From Flavobacterium sp. (GTDB lineage Bacteria; Bacteroidota; Bacteroidia; Flavobacteriales; Flavobacteriaceae), in NCBI GenBank assembly GCA_027484725.1, contig JAIXSK010000016.1:248001-312000 (forward strand): a stretch of DNA of 64,000 bases, given 5' to 3'. The first letter of the stretch is position 1, and each line of letters starts with the position of its first letter. The translations under genes and the position numbers were made by a program. Below the pieces are notes generated by a model. It was not told the DNA's origin, searched no databases, and saw only the letters and a program-made list of their open reading frames with translations. Shown in pieces: positions 9,429 through 19,835 of the stretch.

Positions 9429-9635
9429 ATTCTTGGTGTGATGGTTGGGGCAAAAATAGGATTAATAGGGTTAATTTTAATGTTTTTAATTAAAAAATAA
9501 ACGCAAAAAAACATAAAAAGAAACAATATTCTTTTCAGAATCAATATCTTGATGTAAAAATAGAGCAGTTAGACAAAAACAAAAATTAAAAACGTTTAAC
9601 TGAAAATAAACTCGACCATCCGTCAAAATTGCAGC

Positions 9636-9666
9636 TTGTTGCACTCCTTTTTTTTTACCACCTTTG
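9636..9666 (+). promoter_or_regulatory. Promoter of the ABC ATPase gene
   Basis: TTG at 9639-9641 and CACCTTTG at 9659-9666 (one mismatch to TAnnTTTG) are 17 bp apart. The box is 21 bp before the ATG at 9687. The rest of the 258-bp gap (9429-9686) is AT-rich with no other gene. Confidence 0.5.
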
Positions 9667-9686
9667 CCTTTCAAAATAAAACCTAG

Positions 9687-10631
9687 ATGCTTCAAGTCAA
9701 CCAGTTGTCTTTTTCTTATCAGCAAAAAGAAGTTTTGAGCAATCTTTCCTTTGTGCTCGATGCCGGGAAAACACTGGCCGTTATAGGTGAAAGCGGATGC
9801 GGAAAAAGCACTTTGCTCCGGCTAGTTTACGGTCTTTTAGATGCTGATTCCGGAACTATTTCTTGGAGAAACAAACAAGTCACCGGCCCTAAATTTAATT
9901 TGGTTCCGGGGGTAGATGAGATGAAGTATTTACCGCAAGATTTTGATCTGATGCCTTTTATTTCGGTGGCCGAGAATGTGGGAAAGTTTCTGTCAAATAT
10001 TTATGCAGAACAAAAAAAAAATCGTGTTGCTGAATTGCTCGATTTGGTTGAAATGACAGAGTTTGCCCATGTAAAAGCCAAGTTTTTGAGCGGAGGACAA
10101 ATGCAAAGGGTAGCCTTGGCGCGTGTTTTGGCCTTAGAACCTGAGTTGGTTTTATTTGATGAGCCATTTAGCCACATCGACAATTTTAGAAAAAACCATT
10201 TGCGCCGTCGTATTTTCAAATATTTAAAACAAAGAAACATCAGTTGTTTGATGGCTACCCATGACCGAGCGGATATTTTAGGATATACAGATCAGACTTT
10301 GGTTATTAAAGACGCAAAAATGCTTGCTTTGGGTAATTCTGATGAAGTTTTTAAAAACCCTGTGCATCGCTATGTGGCGTCGTTGTATGAAGAAGTCAGT
10401 TCTTTACCGGCTGAAGTTTTAGGGCTTAGAGCTGAACCAAAAGAGTTGTTGGTTTATCCTTTTCAATTGCGAGCAGTACCGCATAGTTTGTGCCAAGTGC
10501 GTGTGGTTCAATCCTATTTTAGAGGGCATGCTTATTTGGTAGAAGCTCTTTTTTTTGACCGAACCATTTTTTTTGAACACCCTGAATTTTTACCGCCGCA
10601 GACGCAAGTTTATTTACAATATGTTGCCTAA
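9687..10631 (+). CDS. ABC transporter ATP-binding protein, PotA/FbpC-like, without adjacent permease
   Basis: 314 residues. Walker A is GESGCGKST (~37-45), Q-loop LPQDF, signature LSGGQMQRVALAR, Walker B LVLFDEPF and switch histidine in MATHD. After the ATPase core the last ~80 residues form a separate beta-rich region reminiscent of TOBE-like regulatory domains of PotA/FbpC importer ATPases. No permease or binding protein gene is adjacent, so the partner is elsewhere or the protein does not serve a classical importer. Substrate cannot be assigned from sequence. A 26-bp gap separates it from the next gene. Confidence 0.9.
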   Translation: MLQVNQLSFSYQQKEVLSNLSFVLDAGKTLAVIGESGCGKSTLLRLVYGLLDADSGTISWRNKQVTGPKFNLVPGVDEMKYLPQDFDLMPFISVAENVGKFLSNIYAEQKKNRVAELLDLVEMTEFAHVKAKFLSGGQMQRVALARVLALEPELVLFDEPFSHIDNFRKNHLRRRIFKYLKQRNISCLMATHDRADILGYTDQTLVIKDAKMLALGNSDEVFKNPVHRYVASLYEEVSSLPAEVLGLRAEPKELLVYPFQLRAVPHSLCQVRVVQSYFRGHAYLVEALFFDRTIFFEHPEFLPPQTQVYLQYVA

Positions 10632-10657
10632 ATTTGTGCTGCTTTAAATAATTTCTT

Positions 10658-11941
10658 ATGAAAAAAATATTTCTCGGATGCTTGTTGTTTTCAGTATTTG
10701 TTCAGGCACAATTGCAATGGCGCCCGCTTGTTTCAGCGGTCACAAATGTCAATAATCAACGGTTTGACGATGTTTTTTTTCTCAATGAAAATCTAGGTTG
10801 GGCAGCCAACGGAGCATATGCTGCGGTTTATAAAACCACCGATGGCGGACAAACCTGGACCACACAAGTAACAGAAGCTGACTTAGGCGGGAATTATTAT
10901 TTCAGAAACATTGAGTTTCTCAATGAAAATATTGGTTTTGTGGGAACCTTGAACAATGTATTTCTCAGAACGACTGATGGAGGTGTGCATTGGAATCCGG
11001 TAACACTACCACAACCCACTCCGGCCATTTGCGGACTGGCTGCTGCAGGCCCCAATACCATTTACGGCTGTGGCGCTTATTTTTCTCCGGCTTATATCAT
11101 CAAATCTACAGACAGCGGTGAAACCTGGCAATACATCAACATGACTGCTTATGCCAATGCCTTGGTTGAAGTTTTCTTTTTAGATGAACTCCATGGTTTT
11201 GCTGCAGGTTCTGATGTCAACGGAGGTGTCATACTCAAAACTACTGACGGCGGAGTTACTTGGACTACTTTGTACAACACCAATGTTGCCGGTGAATATG
11301 TCTGGAAATTACAAGTTTTACAATCAAACCACAACGTTATTTTGGGTTCGGTTGAGGCCAATGCACCCAATTTCGGTAAAATGTTGCGATCGGTGGATGG
11401 TGGTCAGAATTGGATAAGCAAACCCTTGCCTTATGTGAGCGTTCAGGCCATTGGTTTTGTGAATGAAAACCATGGTTGGATGGGGGGATATGTATCTACT
11501 GTGGGTGAAAACTTTCCGATTTTAGAAACCACAGATGGGGGTGATACTTGGGTTGATACCGGTGTAGGAAGCAATTTGAATCGGGTGTTTGTTTTGTCAG
11601 ATCAGTTGGCTTATGCTTCAGGTACAGCCATCTACAAATACAGCGATGTCAATTTATCTACCGGAAATTTTCATGAGCAAAACCGCATTCCGCTTAAAGC
11701 AACGGTAAGCCCTAATCCCATCAAAGACAAACTCAATTTGACTGTTGAGTTTACAGAACCTGACCATTTGGTGGTTGAATTATATGATGCTACTGGTCGT
11801 TTTGTCAAACAGTTGAAGTTAGATGAAATTACCTCAGCAGGCAAACGAAATTATTCTTTTGACTTTCCGTATGCTTCCGGAGCTTATTTACTCAATTTGC
11901 ACAACAATACCGGAAGGCAATCCATTAAATTTATAAAATAA
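10658..11941 (+). CDS. BNR/YCF48-like beta-propeller protein with T9SS type A sorting domain
   Basis: 427 residues with signal peptide (FLGCLLFSVFVQAQ). Repeated TTDGG-x-TW motifs (KTTDGGQTWTT, RTTDGGVHWNP, KSTDSGETWQY, KTTDGGVTWTT, ETTDGGDTWVD), each followed by a FLNEN-x-G-x-x-G-like strand, form a BNR-type propeller like YCF48. The last ~75 residues (VSPNPIKDKLNL, VELYDATGRFVKQL, SGAYLLNL) are a type A T9SS sorting domain, so secretion across the outer membrane is inferred. The catalytic residues of true sialidases are not evident; a binding role is more likely. Confidence 0.9.
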   Translation: MKKIFLGCLLFSVFVQAQLQWRPLVSAVTNVNNQRFDDVFFLNENLGWAANGAYAAVYKTTDGGQTWTTQVTEADLGGNYYFRNIEFLNENIGFVGTLNNVFLRTTDGGVHWNPVTLPQPTPAICGLAAAGPNTIYGCGAYFSPAYIIKSTDSGETWQYINMTAYANALVEVFFLDELHGFAAGSDVNGGVILKTTDGGVTWTTLYNTNVAGEYVWKLQVLQSNHNVILGSVEANAPNFGKMLRSVDGGQNWISKPLPYVSVQAIGFVNENHGWMGGYVSTVGENFPILETTDGGDTWVDTGVGSNLNRVFVLSDQLAYASGTAIYKYSDVNLSTGNFHEQNRIPLKATVSPNPIKDKLNLTVEFTEPDHLVVELYDATGRFVKQLKLDEITSAGKRNYSFDFPYASGAYLLNLHNNTGRQSIKFIK

Positions 11942-11995
11942 GTTTTTGCTGATTTAAAATATCGGATTATTAGGCCAATGAAAACGACAATTGTT

Positions 11996-12003
11996 TACAT
12001 TTG
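11996..12003 (+). promoter_or_regulatory. -7 box of the fabH-like gene
   Basis: TACATTTG fits TAnnTTTG exactly, 29 bp before the ATG at 12033. No clear -33 box. Its position inside the upstream open frame rules out a TTG start at 11991. Confidence 0.5.
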
Positions 12004-12032
12004 AGCATCATTTTCTATCAAAAAAGCAAAAT

Positions 12033-13049
12033 ATGACTTATCATTCCAGAATAGCCGGACTCGGATACTATGTGCCGCCTCGTGTGGTGACCAACGATGA
12101 TTTATCAAAAATCATGGATACCAATGATGAATGGATTCAAGAACGCACCGGAATTCAACAGCGTCGTCATGTGGTTAAAGGTGACGGCGATACAACCACA
12201 ACTATGGGCATCAAAGCGGCTCAAATGGCTATTGAACGGTCGGGTTTAAGTGCTCAAGACATTGATTTTATTGTCTTTGCCACTTTATCTCCGGATTATT
12301 ATTTTCCGGGGCCGGGCGTGACTTTGCAAAAAGAACTCGGTATGCGAACCGTGGGTGCACTTGATATCCGCAACCAATGTTCGGGTTTTGTATATGCGCT
12401 TTCAATTGCCGATCAGTATATCAAAACGGGCATGTATCAAAATATTTTGATTGTCGGTTCTGAACTTCATTCTATAGGATTAGATATGACTACCCGCGGT
12501 CGAGGTGTGTCGGTTATTTTTGGCGATGGAGCAGGAGCAGCGGTACTGAGTCGTGAGACCGATTTATCCAAAGGTGTGTTATCAACACATTTGCATTCAG
12601 AAGGCGAACATGCGCTAGAGTTGGCTTTGCAAGCGCCGGGTATGGGCGGTCGTTGGGTAACGGATATTTTGGCCGATAACAATCCTGAAGATGAAAGTTA
12701 TTATCCGTATATGAACGGACAGTTTGTGTTTAAAAATGCGGTGGCTCGTTTTAGTGAAGTCATCAACGAAGGATTGCAAACCAATCAATTGAATGTTTCA
12801 GATATTGATATGCTCATTCCGCATCAGGCCAATTTGCGTATTTCGCAGTTTATTCAAAAGAAATTTAATCTCAGCGATGATCAGGTGTTCAACAACATTC
12901 AAAAATATGGCAATACAACTGCGGCTTCAATTCCGATTGCACTTACCGAAGCATGGGAAGCCGGAAAAATCAAAGCTGGAGATCTAGTTGTTTTGGCTGC
13001 TTTCGGTAGCGGATTTACATGGGCCAGCGCCATTATTCGATGGTCTTAA
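12033..13049 (+). CDS. 3-oxoacyl-ACP synthase III family protein
   Basis: 338 residues from ATG 12033. Members of the FabH/KAS III thiolase fold condense an acyl-CoA with malonyl-ACP to start fatty acid synthesis or make related ketones. The catalytic triad is visible: Cys in RNQCSGF (~116), His in IPHQANLR and Asn in KYGNTTAAS. DTNDEWIQERTGI matches the N-terminal KAS III motif. No fatty acid genes are adjacent and the protein stands alone, followed by a strong hairpin, so it may be a second KAS III with a special acyl primer rather than the housekeeping fabH. Confidence 0.88.
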   Translation: MTYHSRIAGLGYYVPPRVVTNDDLSKIMDTNDEWIQERTGIQQRRHVVKGDGDTTTTMGIKAAQMAIERSGLSAQDIDFIVFATLSPDYYFPGPGVTLQKELGMRTVGALDIRNQCSGFVYALSIADQYIKTGMYQNILIVGSELHSIGLDMTTRGRGVSVIFGDGAGAAVLSRETDLSKGVLSTHLHSEGEHALELALQAPGMGGRWVTDILADNNPEDESYYPYMNGQFVFKNAVARFSEVINEGLQTNQLNVSDIDMLIPHQANLRISQFIQKKFNLSDDQVFNNIQKYGNTTAASIPIALTEAWEAGKIKAGDLVVLAAFGSGFTWASAIIRWS

Positions 13050-13051
13050 AA

Positions 13052-13083
13052 ATAAAAACCGGAGTGCAAGCTCCGGTTTTCAA
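13052..13083 (+). terminator. Terminator after fabH-like gene
   Basis: AAAACCGGAG and CTCCGGTTTT form a perfect 10-bp stem with a 6-nt loop. It could act in both directions between converging genes. Confidence 0.8.
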
Positions 13084-13200
13084 TTCTAACTAAAACTCAA
13101 TTTATAAAACCCAATTATTAATTTCCAACTAATGATGAGTTCTATTTTGATCGATGTATCTCTATAGACTCATTTTTTAATTTTCTGTTACAACCGGCTG

Positions 13201-16200
13201 TTATCTTTTTATAGAAAAATGCGATTTAAATTCTTTTTCTTCGCCTTCTTCTGTGTAGCTGATGGTGAACCAGTAGTCATCGGCCGGAACTGAGTTTCCG
13301 TTGATGGTTCCGTCCCAACCCGGTCCGCCCGGTTTGATTTGGCTGATGAATTTTCCATATCTGTCGTAGATATAAATCACTGATTTGGATTGGTCTTTCA
13401 AAGTGTTGATGTTCCAAGTATCGTTGTATCCGTCGCCATTTGGAGTGAAGAATTTTGGATAATTCACAATCAAAGCAAAGGTTTTGGTGATGCCGCAACC
13501 ATTTTTATCTCGGACAGAAATGGTATGTGAACCGGTAGATACATTCTGAAAAACCGGACTGTCTTGATACGGGCCAAAATCTAATTGATATTCGTAATCT
13601 CCACCTACACCTGTGGCTTCAACAGTGATTACTTGGTTGTCATCAAAGGCATCTGTTTGGGTAAAGGCCACCAAGGCTGGTTCTGATGAAAGAACAGTTA
13701 CCTGAGTTGGAATGGAAGCACATCCGGTCAGATAATCCGTTGCGATAACGGTGTACTCACCCGGTAAAACTGCTTGGTAAGTGCTGCCGCTTCCAACTAA
13801 ATCACCAGCTTCATTGTACCATTTAATTGAATAACTGCTGGCGCTTAATCCGCTTGGAATGGTGTAGGGTCTAAGTAATACATGGTTGGTTGAATCGTAA
13901 CACATGATGCCGGCTACCGGTTTTGGTTCTGGTAACTTGTTCACACGGATGGTAATTATTTTCACATCAAAACAATTCGGAGCCAATGTATTGGACACAC
14001 GAACATAAATGGTTTGTAGCTCGGTTTGTGTTACAGCATGCAAATTGGCCACCGCGTCGTTGAACGTTGGATGATAAGTCACCACAAATTCGCTTCCGGT
14101 TTGGGTTCCTAGAACGGCACTGTTTAGGGTTGTTAGGTTAAACTCAGTGATGCCGTTGTTGTTGTCGTCTTCGTCACAAACTGACAACAAATTGTTCGGA
14201 ACCGGAAATGCTACCGGTGGATTGACGATGTTTACTTCAAACATGCTTTGGTCATAGCTGTTCGGGTCAAACGGAGTAATTCCGTAAATGAATATAGTTT
14301 TTGTAGTGGTGATGGCTTGTCCCGGATTCAAATGAGTCCCGGTTCCCAATGGGCCAGTATAATATCCGCCTACAGTAAGAGCTGGTAATATATAGCTGCT
14401 GCATGAGGTAACGCTAGGCAATTCGTCAACGTTGTATACTGTAACATCAAAACTTCTTTCGGCAGTACAATTAGGGGTTGTACCAGTTTCAGCATAAACA
14501 TACAAGGTTTGACTTTGTGTAAGTACATCTCCGGCATGCAAGAGTTGACCAGTTTTGTTGGGACCGGTGTAATAATCACCTACCGTCAAATTGGGCAACG
14601 TATATGAATTGGCAATTTGAACATTATTGATGGGTGCAATAACCGGTGAATGATTGATGGTTATTGTAAAACTGTTTTCAGCGGTACAATTGATACGCTC
14701 CCCTGATTCTGCATATACATAGATGGTTTGCGTGGTAGTAATCACATCTCCGGCATGCATTAAACCAGCTTCTCCATTTACAAGCGGTCCGCCTGATAAT
14801 TTGAAGTATTGCCCTCGGTTTAATACCGGAAGCGTGTAGCTGTCGCAAGTGGTCACATCAGCCGGATCATCTGCTTGAATTGAAAACACATTGATGTTAA
14901 AGCTGTTTTCGTTGGTACAATAAGGTGCTACATCTGAAACCGCATAGATGTAGATGGTTTGTGAGGTAGTAATCACGGTTCCGCCCGGAAGCATGGTTCC
15001 TGTTCCGCCCGGACCGGTATAATAATGACCAACGGCTAGTTCTGTAAGTGTATATGAGTCACAAATATCAATATCCGAACGCGAGTCAATGACCGGTTTT
15101 GGCTTGATAATCACTTGAAAACTGCTTTGATTGCTACAGTTTGGATCGGTTAATGAACGTTTGTATATAAAGACTACTCTTGAATTAGTGATTACATCTC
15201 CGGCAAACATTGGTGTTCCGGTTCCGTTAGATCCGGTAAAATAAGCACCATTGGTTAAGGCCGGCAAAGTATAACTATCACATACAGTTACATCATTTAA
15301 TTGGTCAATAATGGGTTGAGCAATAGCAATGTCAAAATGTAAATTGTCGGTACAATTAGGACCACTGCTTACCGGAATATAAATGTATACAGTTTGCGAT
15401 AGGTTGATGGCTGTTCCTGCAGCAATTTGTTGTCCGCCTCCCATAGGTGCTGTGTAGTAACCACCAATAGGTAAACTAGGTAAAACGTAGGGCTCACATT
15501 GGGCAACATTTGTTGGCGTATCAAATCCAATGATGACTTCAAACGAGGCGTCTGCTGTACAATTATCTGGAGTTGATGCATGAACATAAACTGTTTGAGA
15601 GCTTGTCAGTTCAGTACCGGCAGGAATTTCGGTTCCTTGACCATTCGCTTCAGTAAAATAACTTCCTACTGACAACTGAGGGAGCGTATAAGAACTACAG
15701 CCAAATACATTTTCAAAAGTTCCTAAACTGACGGTTGGTAAAATGGTCGCTGTAAAATCTTTGTCAATTACACAGTACGGAGGCTCTGTAGATTGAAAAT
15801 AAAAGTTAATAGTTTGTGTCGATGTGATCACAGTACCCGGATTAATCTGAGTACCCGTTCCGTGCGAACCAGTATAAAAATGACCAACAGGCGGATTAGG
15901 CAATGAATAACTACCACAATAGCTGTCACTGTCTGGGGCAATAGCATCTGGATCTAATATAGTTACCGTAAAACTACTGCTGTTAGAACAGGTATTTGGT
16001 CCGTTAGGTTGGTTAAATATATATATAGTTGAAGTTGTGGTGATTATATCTCCTGGTTGCATCATATTTCCACCGCCATTCGGAAGCGTGAAGTATTTTC
16101 CGTTGGTTAAAGCAGGTAAAGTATAACTATCACAAACATAAACACTCATTAAAGTATCCACCAATGGCAAAGATGTAACAAGCAAGTTAAAACTTACAAC

Positions 16201-17802
16201 ACTGAAACAACTGTTGTCAAAAGCACTTTCAATACGCGCATAAATTGGGGTATTGTTGTTGGCATACAAAAAGTTGTTTGAAATCGGGTTGGTATGTGCA
16301 TTGGCATTGTTCAAAGAAGTGTAATAGCTCACGGTATACATGCTTGACGGCTGTGTTCCCAATATAGCATTGGTTTGTTGACTTAGGTCAAAACCGGCAT
16401 TGTTGAATGCTGAACCTGAACATCGAGTCATGTTTCCGGGCTGATTTGCCACCGGAGGTGGTGAAACCAATAATTGAAAAGTTTTCGTAGTATAACAAGC
16501 ATTATTTGGGTTTTTTACACGAACGTAAATAGTCGTTCCCGGAGCAGCGTTGTATGTATTTGGCAGCGGATTGGCGCCAGAATCTGCTTCGGCCTGAGAA
16601 AGATGATAACTAACTTGGGTCAAAGAGTTGAGTCCCGCTTTTACTATAGGTGTATTACGAGATAAATCATAAGTGTAAGTAGCGTTGCCGGTATCACATT
16701 TATATAAGTTATTAGGTGTGCCTGCACCAATTTCTTGTAAATATTCAACGGTAATAAAATCAGTTACCGGTTGACATCCATTGGTATTTTTTTGATAGGT
16801 AATTCCGTAAGTACCCGCTTGGGTTACAACTAAGCTAGGGCCATTTTCTCCCGGAATTGTCACACCGTTTCGCGTCCAACTAAAATGATATTGAGTAGGA
16901 TCTAAGTTTGAGTTCAAGGTTTGGGTTGAACCAAAACAAACAGCTGTGTTGTTGGCTGAAGTATAGTCTAATCCTAAAACATCTTGACCAATGTTAAAAG
17001 TATCAGATGAGATGAAAATAGCTGAATCTGAACTTTCATCTGCACGGTCTGCAACCACCAATTTAATGTGATAAGTGGTATTCGGAACCAAAACAGCCGA
17101 AGCATTCATCAGTTTGGTTTGTCCATTAAAGTTGGTGGCAGAAGTAGCAGCTGAGGAGCCTCCGTTGTAATTTCCAAAATACTGTGCATTGGCCGAAGGG
17201 CATGATGAATTGTACAAGAAATCACGAATGGTCACCACTGAAATAGGTAAGTTTGTACTTGGAACTACCGCCAAATTGGTTGTAACTCCGGTGCTGGTAT
17301 TGGTCAGCAAGAATGCAAAAGCATCAGAAAACTGACATTGAAAGTTACCATATTCTTCAGATGCAAATAAGAATTCAAAGCTAAAAGTAGGCGAGATGGG
17401 CGTGAAATCAAATTCCAAAACGGTAGCATTCACCGAGTTCATCTGAATACCTGACTGCGCCAAAGTTGCCTCAAGGCTTGTATCACCAGGCCAACTGACA
17501 CTTCCATCGTTGAGCATACTCGTATTAGGTCCGGCAGCATTCAAAACATTACCTGTACTTAAGATAACACCAGAGTGCATCGGAAAGTTTGGATTGCTGT
17601 TTTGAAAGAAACCAATACCGTTGGAGGAACCAAAATTAGTTCCGGTAGACCAAGTAATGTTGGTTGCAGAAACGCAAGGTGAATTAATTAAAACGTTATT
17701 GACCAGTTGCGGTACAGAGTACGAACTAGTGTTCACTGATATGGCTTGTGAGTAGCCAAAGGCCGATATGGCCAGGACCAAATTGAGTAATAATCGTTTC
17801 AT
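13201..17802 (-). CDS. Giant adhesin: choice-of-anchor L-like N-terminus, nine ~76-residue repeats, T9SS type B C-terminus
   Basis: 1,533 residues with signal peptide (LLLNLVLAISAFGYSQA). Residues ~25-275 resemble the choice-of-anchor L domain (FEFLFASEEYGNF). Residues ~290-550 are Ig-like and PKD-like modules. From ~553 to ~1240 nine repeats each begin with a CDSYTLP-like motif, followed by G-x-Y(F/Y)T and an ITTTQTIYIY-like strand. The last ~90 residues (FFTPNGDGYNDTW, IYDRYGKFI, GWDGTINGN) are the type B sorting domain. The protein is inferred to be surface-exposed in adhesion or gliding. Its C-terminal domain closely resembles that of the partial protein at the window start. Confidence 0.93.
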   Translation of the reverse strand: MKRLLLNLVLAISAFGYSQAISVNTSSYSVPQLVNNVLINSPCVSATNITWSTGTNFGSSNGIGFFQNSNPNFPMHSGVILSTGNVLNAAGPNTSMLNDGSVSWPGDTSLEATLAQSGIQMNSVNATVLEFDFTPISPTFSFEFLFASEEYGNFQCQFSDAFAFLLTNTSTGVTTNLAVVPSTNLPISVVTIRDFLYNSSCPSANAQYFGNYNGGSSAATSATNFNGQTKLMNASAVLVPNTTYHIKLVVADRADESSDSAIFISSDTFNIGQDVLGLDYTSANNTAVCFGSTQTLNSNLDPTQYHFSWTRNGVTIPGENGPSLVVTQAGTYGITYQKNTNGCQPVTDFITVEYLQEIGAGTPNNLYKCDTGNATYTYDLSRNTPIVKAGLNSLTQVSYHLSQAEADSGANPLPNTYNAAPGTTIYVRVKNPNNACYTTKTFQLLVSPPPVANQPGNMTRCSGSAFNNAGFDLSQQTNAILGTQPSSMYTVSYYTSLNNANAHTNPISNNFLYANNNTPIYARIESAFDNSCFSVVSFNLLVTSLPLVDTLMSVYVCDSYTLPALTNGKYFTLPNGGGNMMQPGDIITTTSTIYIFNQPNGPNTCSNSSSFTVTILDPDAIAPDSDSYCGSYSLPNPPVGHFYTGSHGTGTQINPGTVITSTQTINFYFQSTEPPYCVIDKDFTATILPTVSLGTFENVFGCSSYTLPQLSVGSYFTEANGQGTEIPAGTELTSSQTVYVHASTPDNCTADASFEVIIGFDTPTNVAQCEPYVLPSLPIGGYYTAPMGGGQQIAAGTAINLSQTVYIYIPVSSGPNCTDNLHFDIAIAQPIIDQLNDVTVCDSYTLPALTNGAYFTGSNGTGTPMFAGDVITNSRVVFIYKRSLTDPNCSNQSSFQVIIKPKPVIDSRSDIDICDSYTLTELAVGHYYTGPGGTGTMLPGGTVITTSQTIYIYAVSDVAPYCTNENSFNINVFSIQADDPADVTTCDSYTLPVLNRGQYFKLSGGPLVNGEAGLMHAGDVITTTQTIYVYAESGERINCTAENSFTITINHSPVIAPINNVQIANSYTLPNLTVGDYYTGPNKTGQLLHAGDVLTQSQTLYVYAETGTTPNCTAERSFDVTVYNVDELPSVTSCSSYILPALTVGGYYTGPLGTGTHLNPGQAITTTKTIFIYGITPFDPNSYDQSMFEVNIVNPPVAFPVPNNLLSVCDEDDNNNGITEFNLTTLNSAVLGTQTGSEFVVTYHPTFNDAVANLHAVTQTELQTIYVRVSNTLAPNCFDVKIITIRVNKLPEPKPVAGIMCYDSTNHVLLRPYTIPSGLSASSYSIKWYNEAGDLVGSGSTYQAVLPGEYTVIATDYLTGCASIPTQVTVLSSEPALVAFTQTDAFDDNQVITVEATGVGGDYEYQLDFGPYQDSPVFQNVSTGSHTISVRDKNGCGITKTFALIVNYPKFFTPNGDGYNDTWNINTLKDQSKSVIYIYDRYGKFISQIKPGGPGWDGTINGNSVPADDYWFTISYTEEGEEKEFKSHFSIKR

Positions 17803-18027
17803 AGTAAATTTGGGGTTTAACTATAAATATGTTTTGACGATTCAAAGATTATAATATATATCGATTAAGTACAAAAAAAATCGATGAAATGCACTTTTTT
17901 TGATTTTTAAAATATAAAATTCTTACATAAATGAATTTTTTGAATCGCTTTCTAGCTGAAGATTATTGTACTTTAAAAGACACAAAAATTGATTTTACAT
18001 TGTTTTCTTCATTCCTGACTTAATCAG

Positions 18028-18035
18028 TATCTTTG
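18028..18035 (+). promoter_or_regulatory. -7 box of argS
   Basis: TATCTTTG matches TAnnTTTG, 18 bp before the ATG at 18054. It overlaps the alternative TTG at 18033, which favours the ATG start. The 17803-18027 gap is AT-rich with nothing else seen. Confidence 0.55.
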
Positions 18036-18053
18036 GCGACAAAATTGATTCAG

Positions 18054-19832
18054 ATGTCATTATCAGCAATGCTTACCGAGCAAATCCAAACGGCCATGGC
18101 CCAAATTTTTCAAGTTTCGATTGAAAAAGTTGAATTTCAAGCAACGAGAAAAGAATTTCCGGGCGATATCACGGTAGTCTTGTTTCCATTTTTAAAAATC
18201 ATCAAAGCAAACCCCGCTGAAATCGGTCAAAAGCTGGGCGATTATTTAATGAACCAAACTCCGCATGTAAGTAATTTTAATGTAGTTTCAGGATTCTTAA
18301 ACCTTGAAATATCAGATGATTATTACGTCTCATTTTTTTCTGATATCAAAGAAATGCAAGCCTTCGGATTTGTGTCTGCTGGGCTTAATGCTCCGGCGGT
18401 AATGGTTGAATATTCTTCGCCCAACACCAACAAACCACTGCATTTAGGTCATGTCCGCAACAATTTATTGGGTTATTCAGTGGCCGAAATACTCAAAGCT
18501 TCCGGTAGAAAAGTCTATAAAGTACAAATCATTAATGATCGCGGTATTCATATTTGCAAGTCAATGTTGGCTTGGCAAAAGTTTGGCCAAGGTGAAACGC
18601 CTGAATCATCTGGTTTGAAAGGCGATAAACTGGTCGGAAAATATTATGTGGCTTTTGATCAGGCCTATCGCGAACAGATCAAAGACTTGATTGAACAAGG
18701 CAAAACCGAAGACGAAGCCAAAAAGCTGGCACCCATGATGCTCGAAGCACAACAAATGCTTTTGGATTGGGAAGCCGGAAAACCTGAAGTTGTTGCGCTC
18801 TGGAAAACCATGAACCAATGGGTTTACGATGGTTTTGAGGCTACTTACAAGCGCTTAGGGGTTGACTTTGACCAATATTATTATGAAAGCAATACCTATT
18901 TATTGGGCAAAGAAGTGGTTCAAATGGGGCTTGAAAAAGGCATTTTTGAAAAAGACCCCGACGGCTCGGTTTGGATTGATCTTACTGCCGAAGGTTTAGA
19001 CCGTAAAATTGTCTTGCGCTCTGACGGAACCGCAGTATATATGACCCAAGACATCGGAACGGCCATTCAGCGGGTCAAAGATTTTCCGGATGTAAACGGT
19101 ATGGTATATACGGTGGGTAATGAACAAGATTACCATTTTAAAGTATTGTTTTTGATTCTCAAAAAACTCGGTTTCAGCTGGGCAGATAGTTTATATCATT
19201 TATCTTACGGCATGGTTGATTTACCGTCCGGAAAAATGAAATCGCGTGAAGGAACCGTCGTTGATGCGGATGATCTCATGGATGAAATGGCTCAAACAGC
19301 ACGAGCACTTTCGGCTGAATTGGGTAAACTTGACGGTTATTCTGAAGCAGAGAAAGACCAACTATACAATGTTATTGGTTTGGGCGCGCTTAAATATTAC
19401 ATTCTAAAAGTTGATCCCAAAAAGCGCATCTTGTTTAATCCGGCTGAATCAGTTGATTTTGCGGGTAACACCGGTCCGTTTATTCAATATACTTATGCCC
19501 GAATTCAATCTATTTTGCGCAAAGCAGATTTTGATTGGTCGGCCAAAATTTCATCGGTTATCCTGCACGAGAAAGAAAAGGAACTCATCAAGCAGTTACA
19601 AGAATTTCCTGAGGTAATTCAAGCAGCGGCTCATAACCACAGTCCTGCGCTCATGGCTAATTATATTTATGAACTTGTCAAAGAATACAACTCATTTTAT
19701 CAATCAGTTTCTATTTTAGGCGAACCCGACACCACCCGAAAAGTGTTTCGCGTGCAATTATCGGCACAAGTAGCTCAAATTATCAAAAATGGTTTAGGCT
19801 TGCTGGGGATAGAAGTTCCGGAGCGTATGTAA
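18054..19832 (+). CDS. argS: Arginyl-tRNA synthetase
   Basis: 592 residues from the ATG at 18054 (MSLSAMLTEQIQ), the start usual in flavobacteria; a TTG 21 bases upstream overlaps the promoter box. Class I synthetase that charges tRNA-Arg. The N-terminal additional domain is followed by the HIGH-like signature HLGH in KPLHLGHVRNN. The KMSKS loop is replaced by KMKSREGT, as often in bacterial ArgS. The C-terminal helical anticodon-binding domain ends in GLGLLGIEVPERM. Only three bases separate its stop from that of the converging TonB receptor gene. Confidence 0.96.
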   Translation: MSLSAMLTEQIQTAMAQIFQVSIEKVEFQATRKEFPGDITVVLFPFLKIIKANPAEIGQKLGDYLMNQTPHVSNFNVVSGFLNLEISDDYYVSFFSDIKEMQAFGFVSAGLNAPAVMVEYSSPNTNKPLHLGHVRNNLLGYSVAEILKASGRKVYKVQIINDRGIHICKSMLAWQKFGQGETPESSGLKGDKLVGKYYVAFDQAYREQIKDLIEQGKTEDEAKKLAPMMLEAQQMLLDWEAGKPEVVALWKTMNQWVYDGFEATYKRLGVDFDQYYYESNTYLLGKEVVQMGLEKGIFEKDPDGSVWIDLTAEGLDRKIVLRSDGTAVYMTQDIGTAIQRVKDFPDVNGMVYTVGNEQDYHFKVLFLILKKLGFSWADSLYHLSYGMVDLPSGKMKSREGTVVDADDLMDEMAQTARALSAELGKLDGYSEAEKDQLYNVIGLGALKYYILKVDPKKRILFNPAESVDFAGNTGPFIQYTYARIQSILRKADFDWSAKISSVILHEKEKELIKQLQEFPEVIQAAAHNHSPALMANYIYELVKEYNSFYQSVSILGEPDTTRKVFRVQLSAQVAQIIKNGLGLLGIEVPERM

Positions 19833-19835
19833 AAT

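Noticed and set aside
9687..10631. Complete ABC importer
   Set aside because: Only the ATPase is present; neighbours are a hairpin-flanked repeat protein and a T9SS protein, with no permease or binding protein.
10658..11941. Sialidase
   Set aside because: BNR motifs alone do not show catalysis; the Arg triad and Tyr/Glu pair of sialidases could not be placed.
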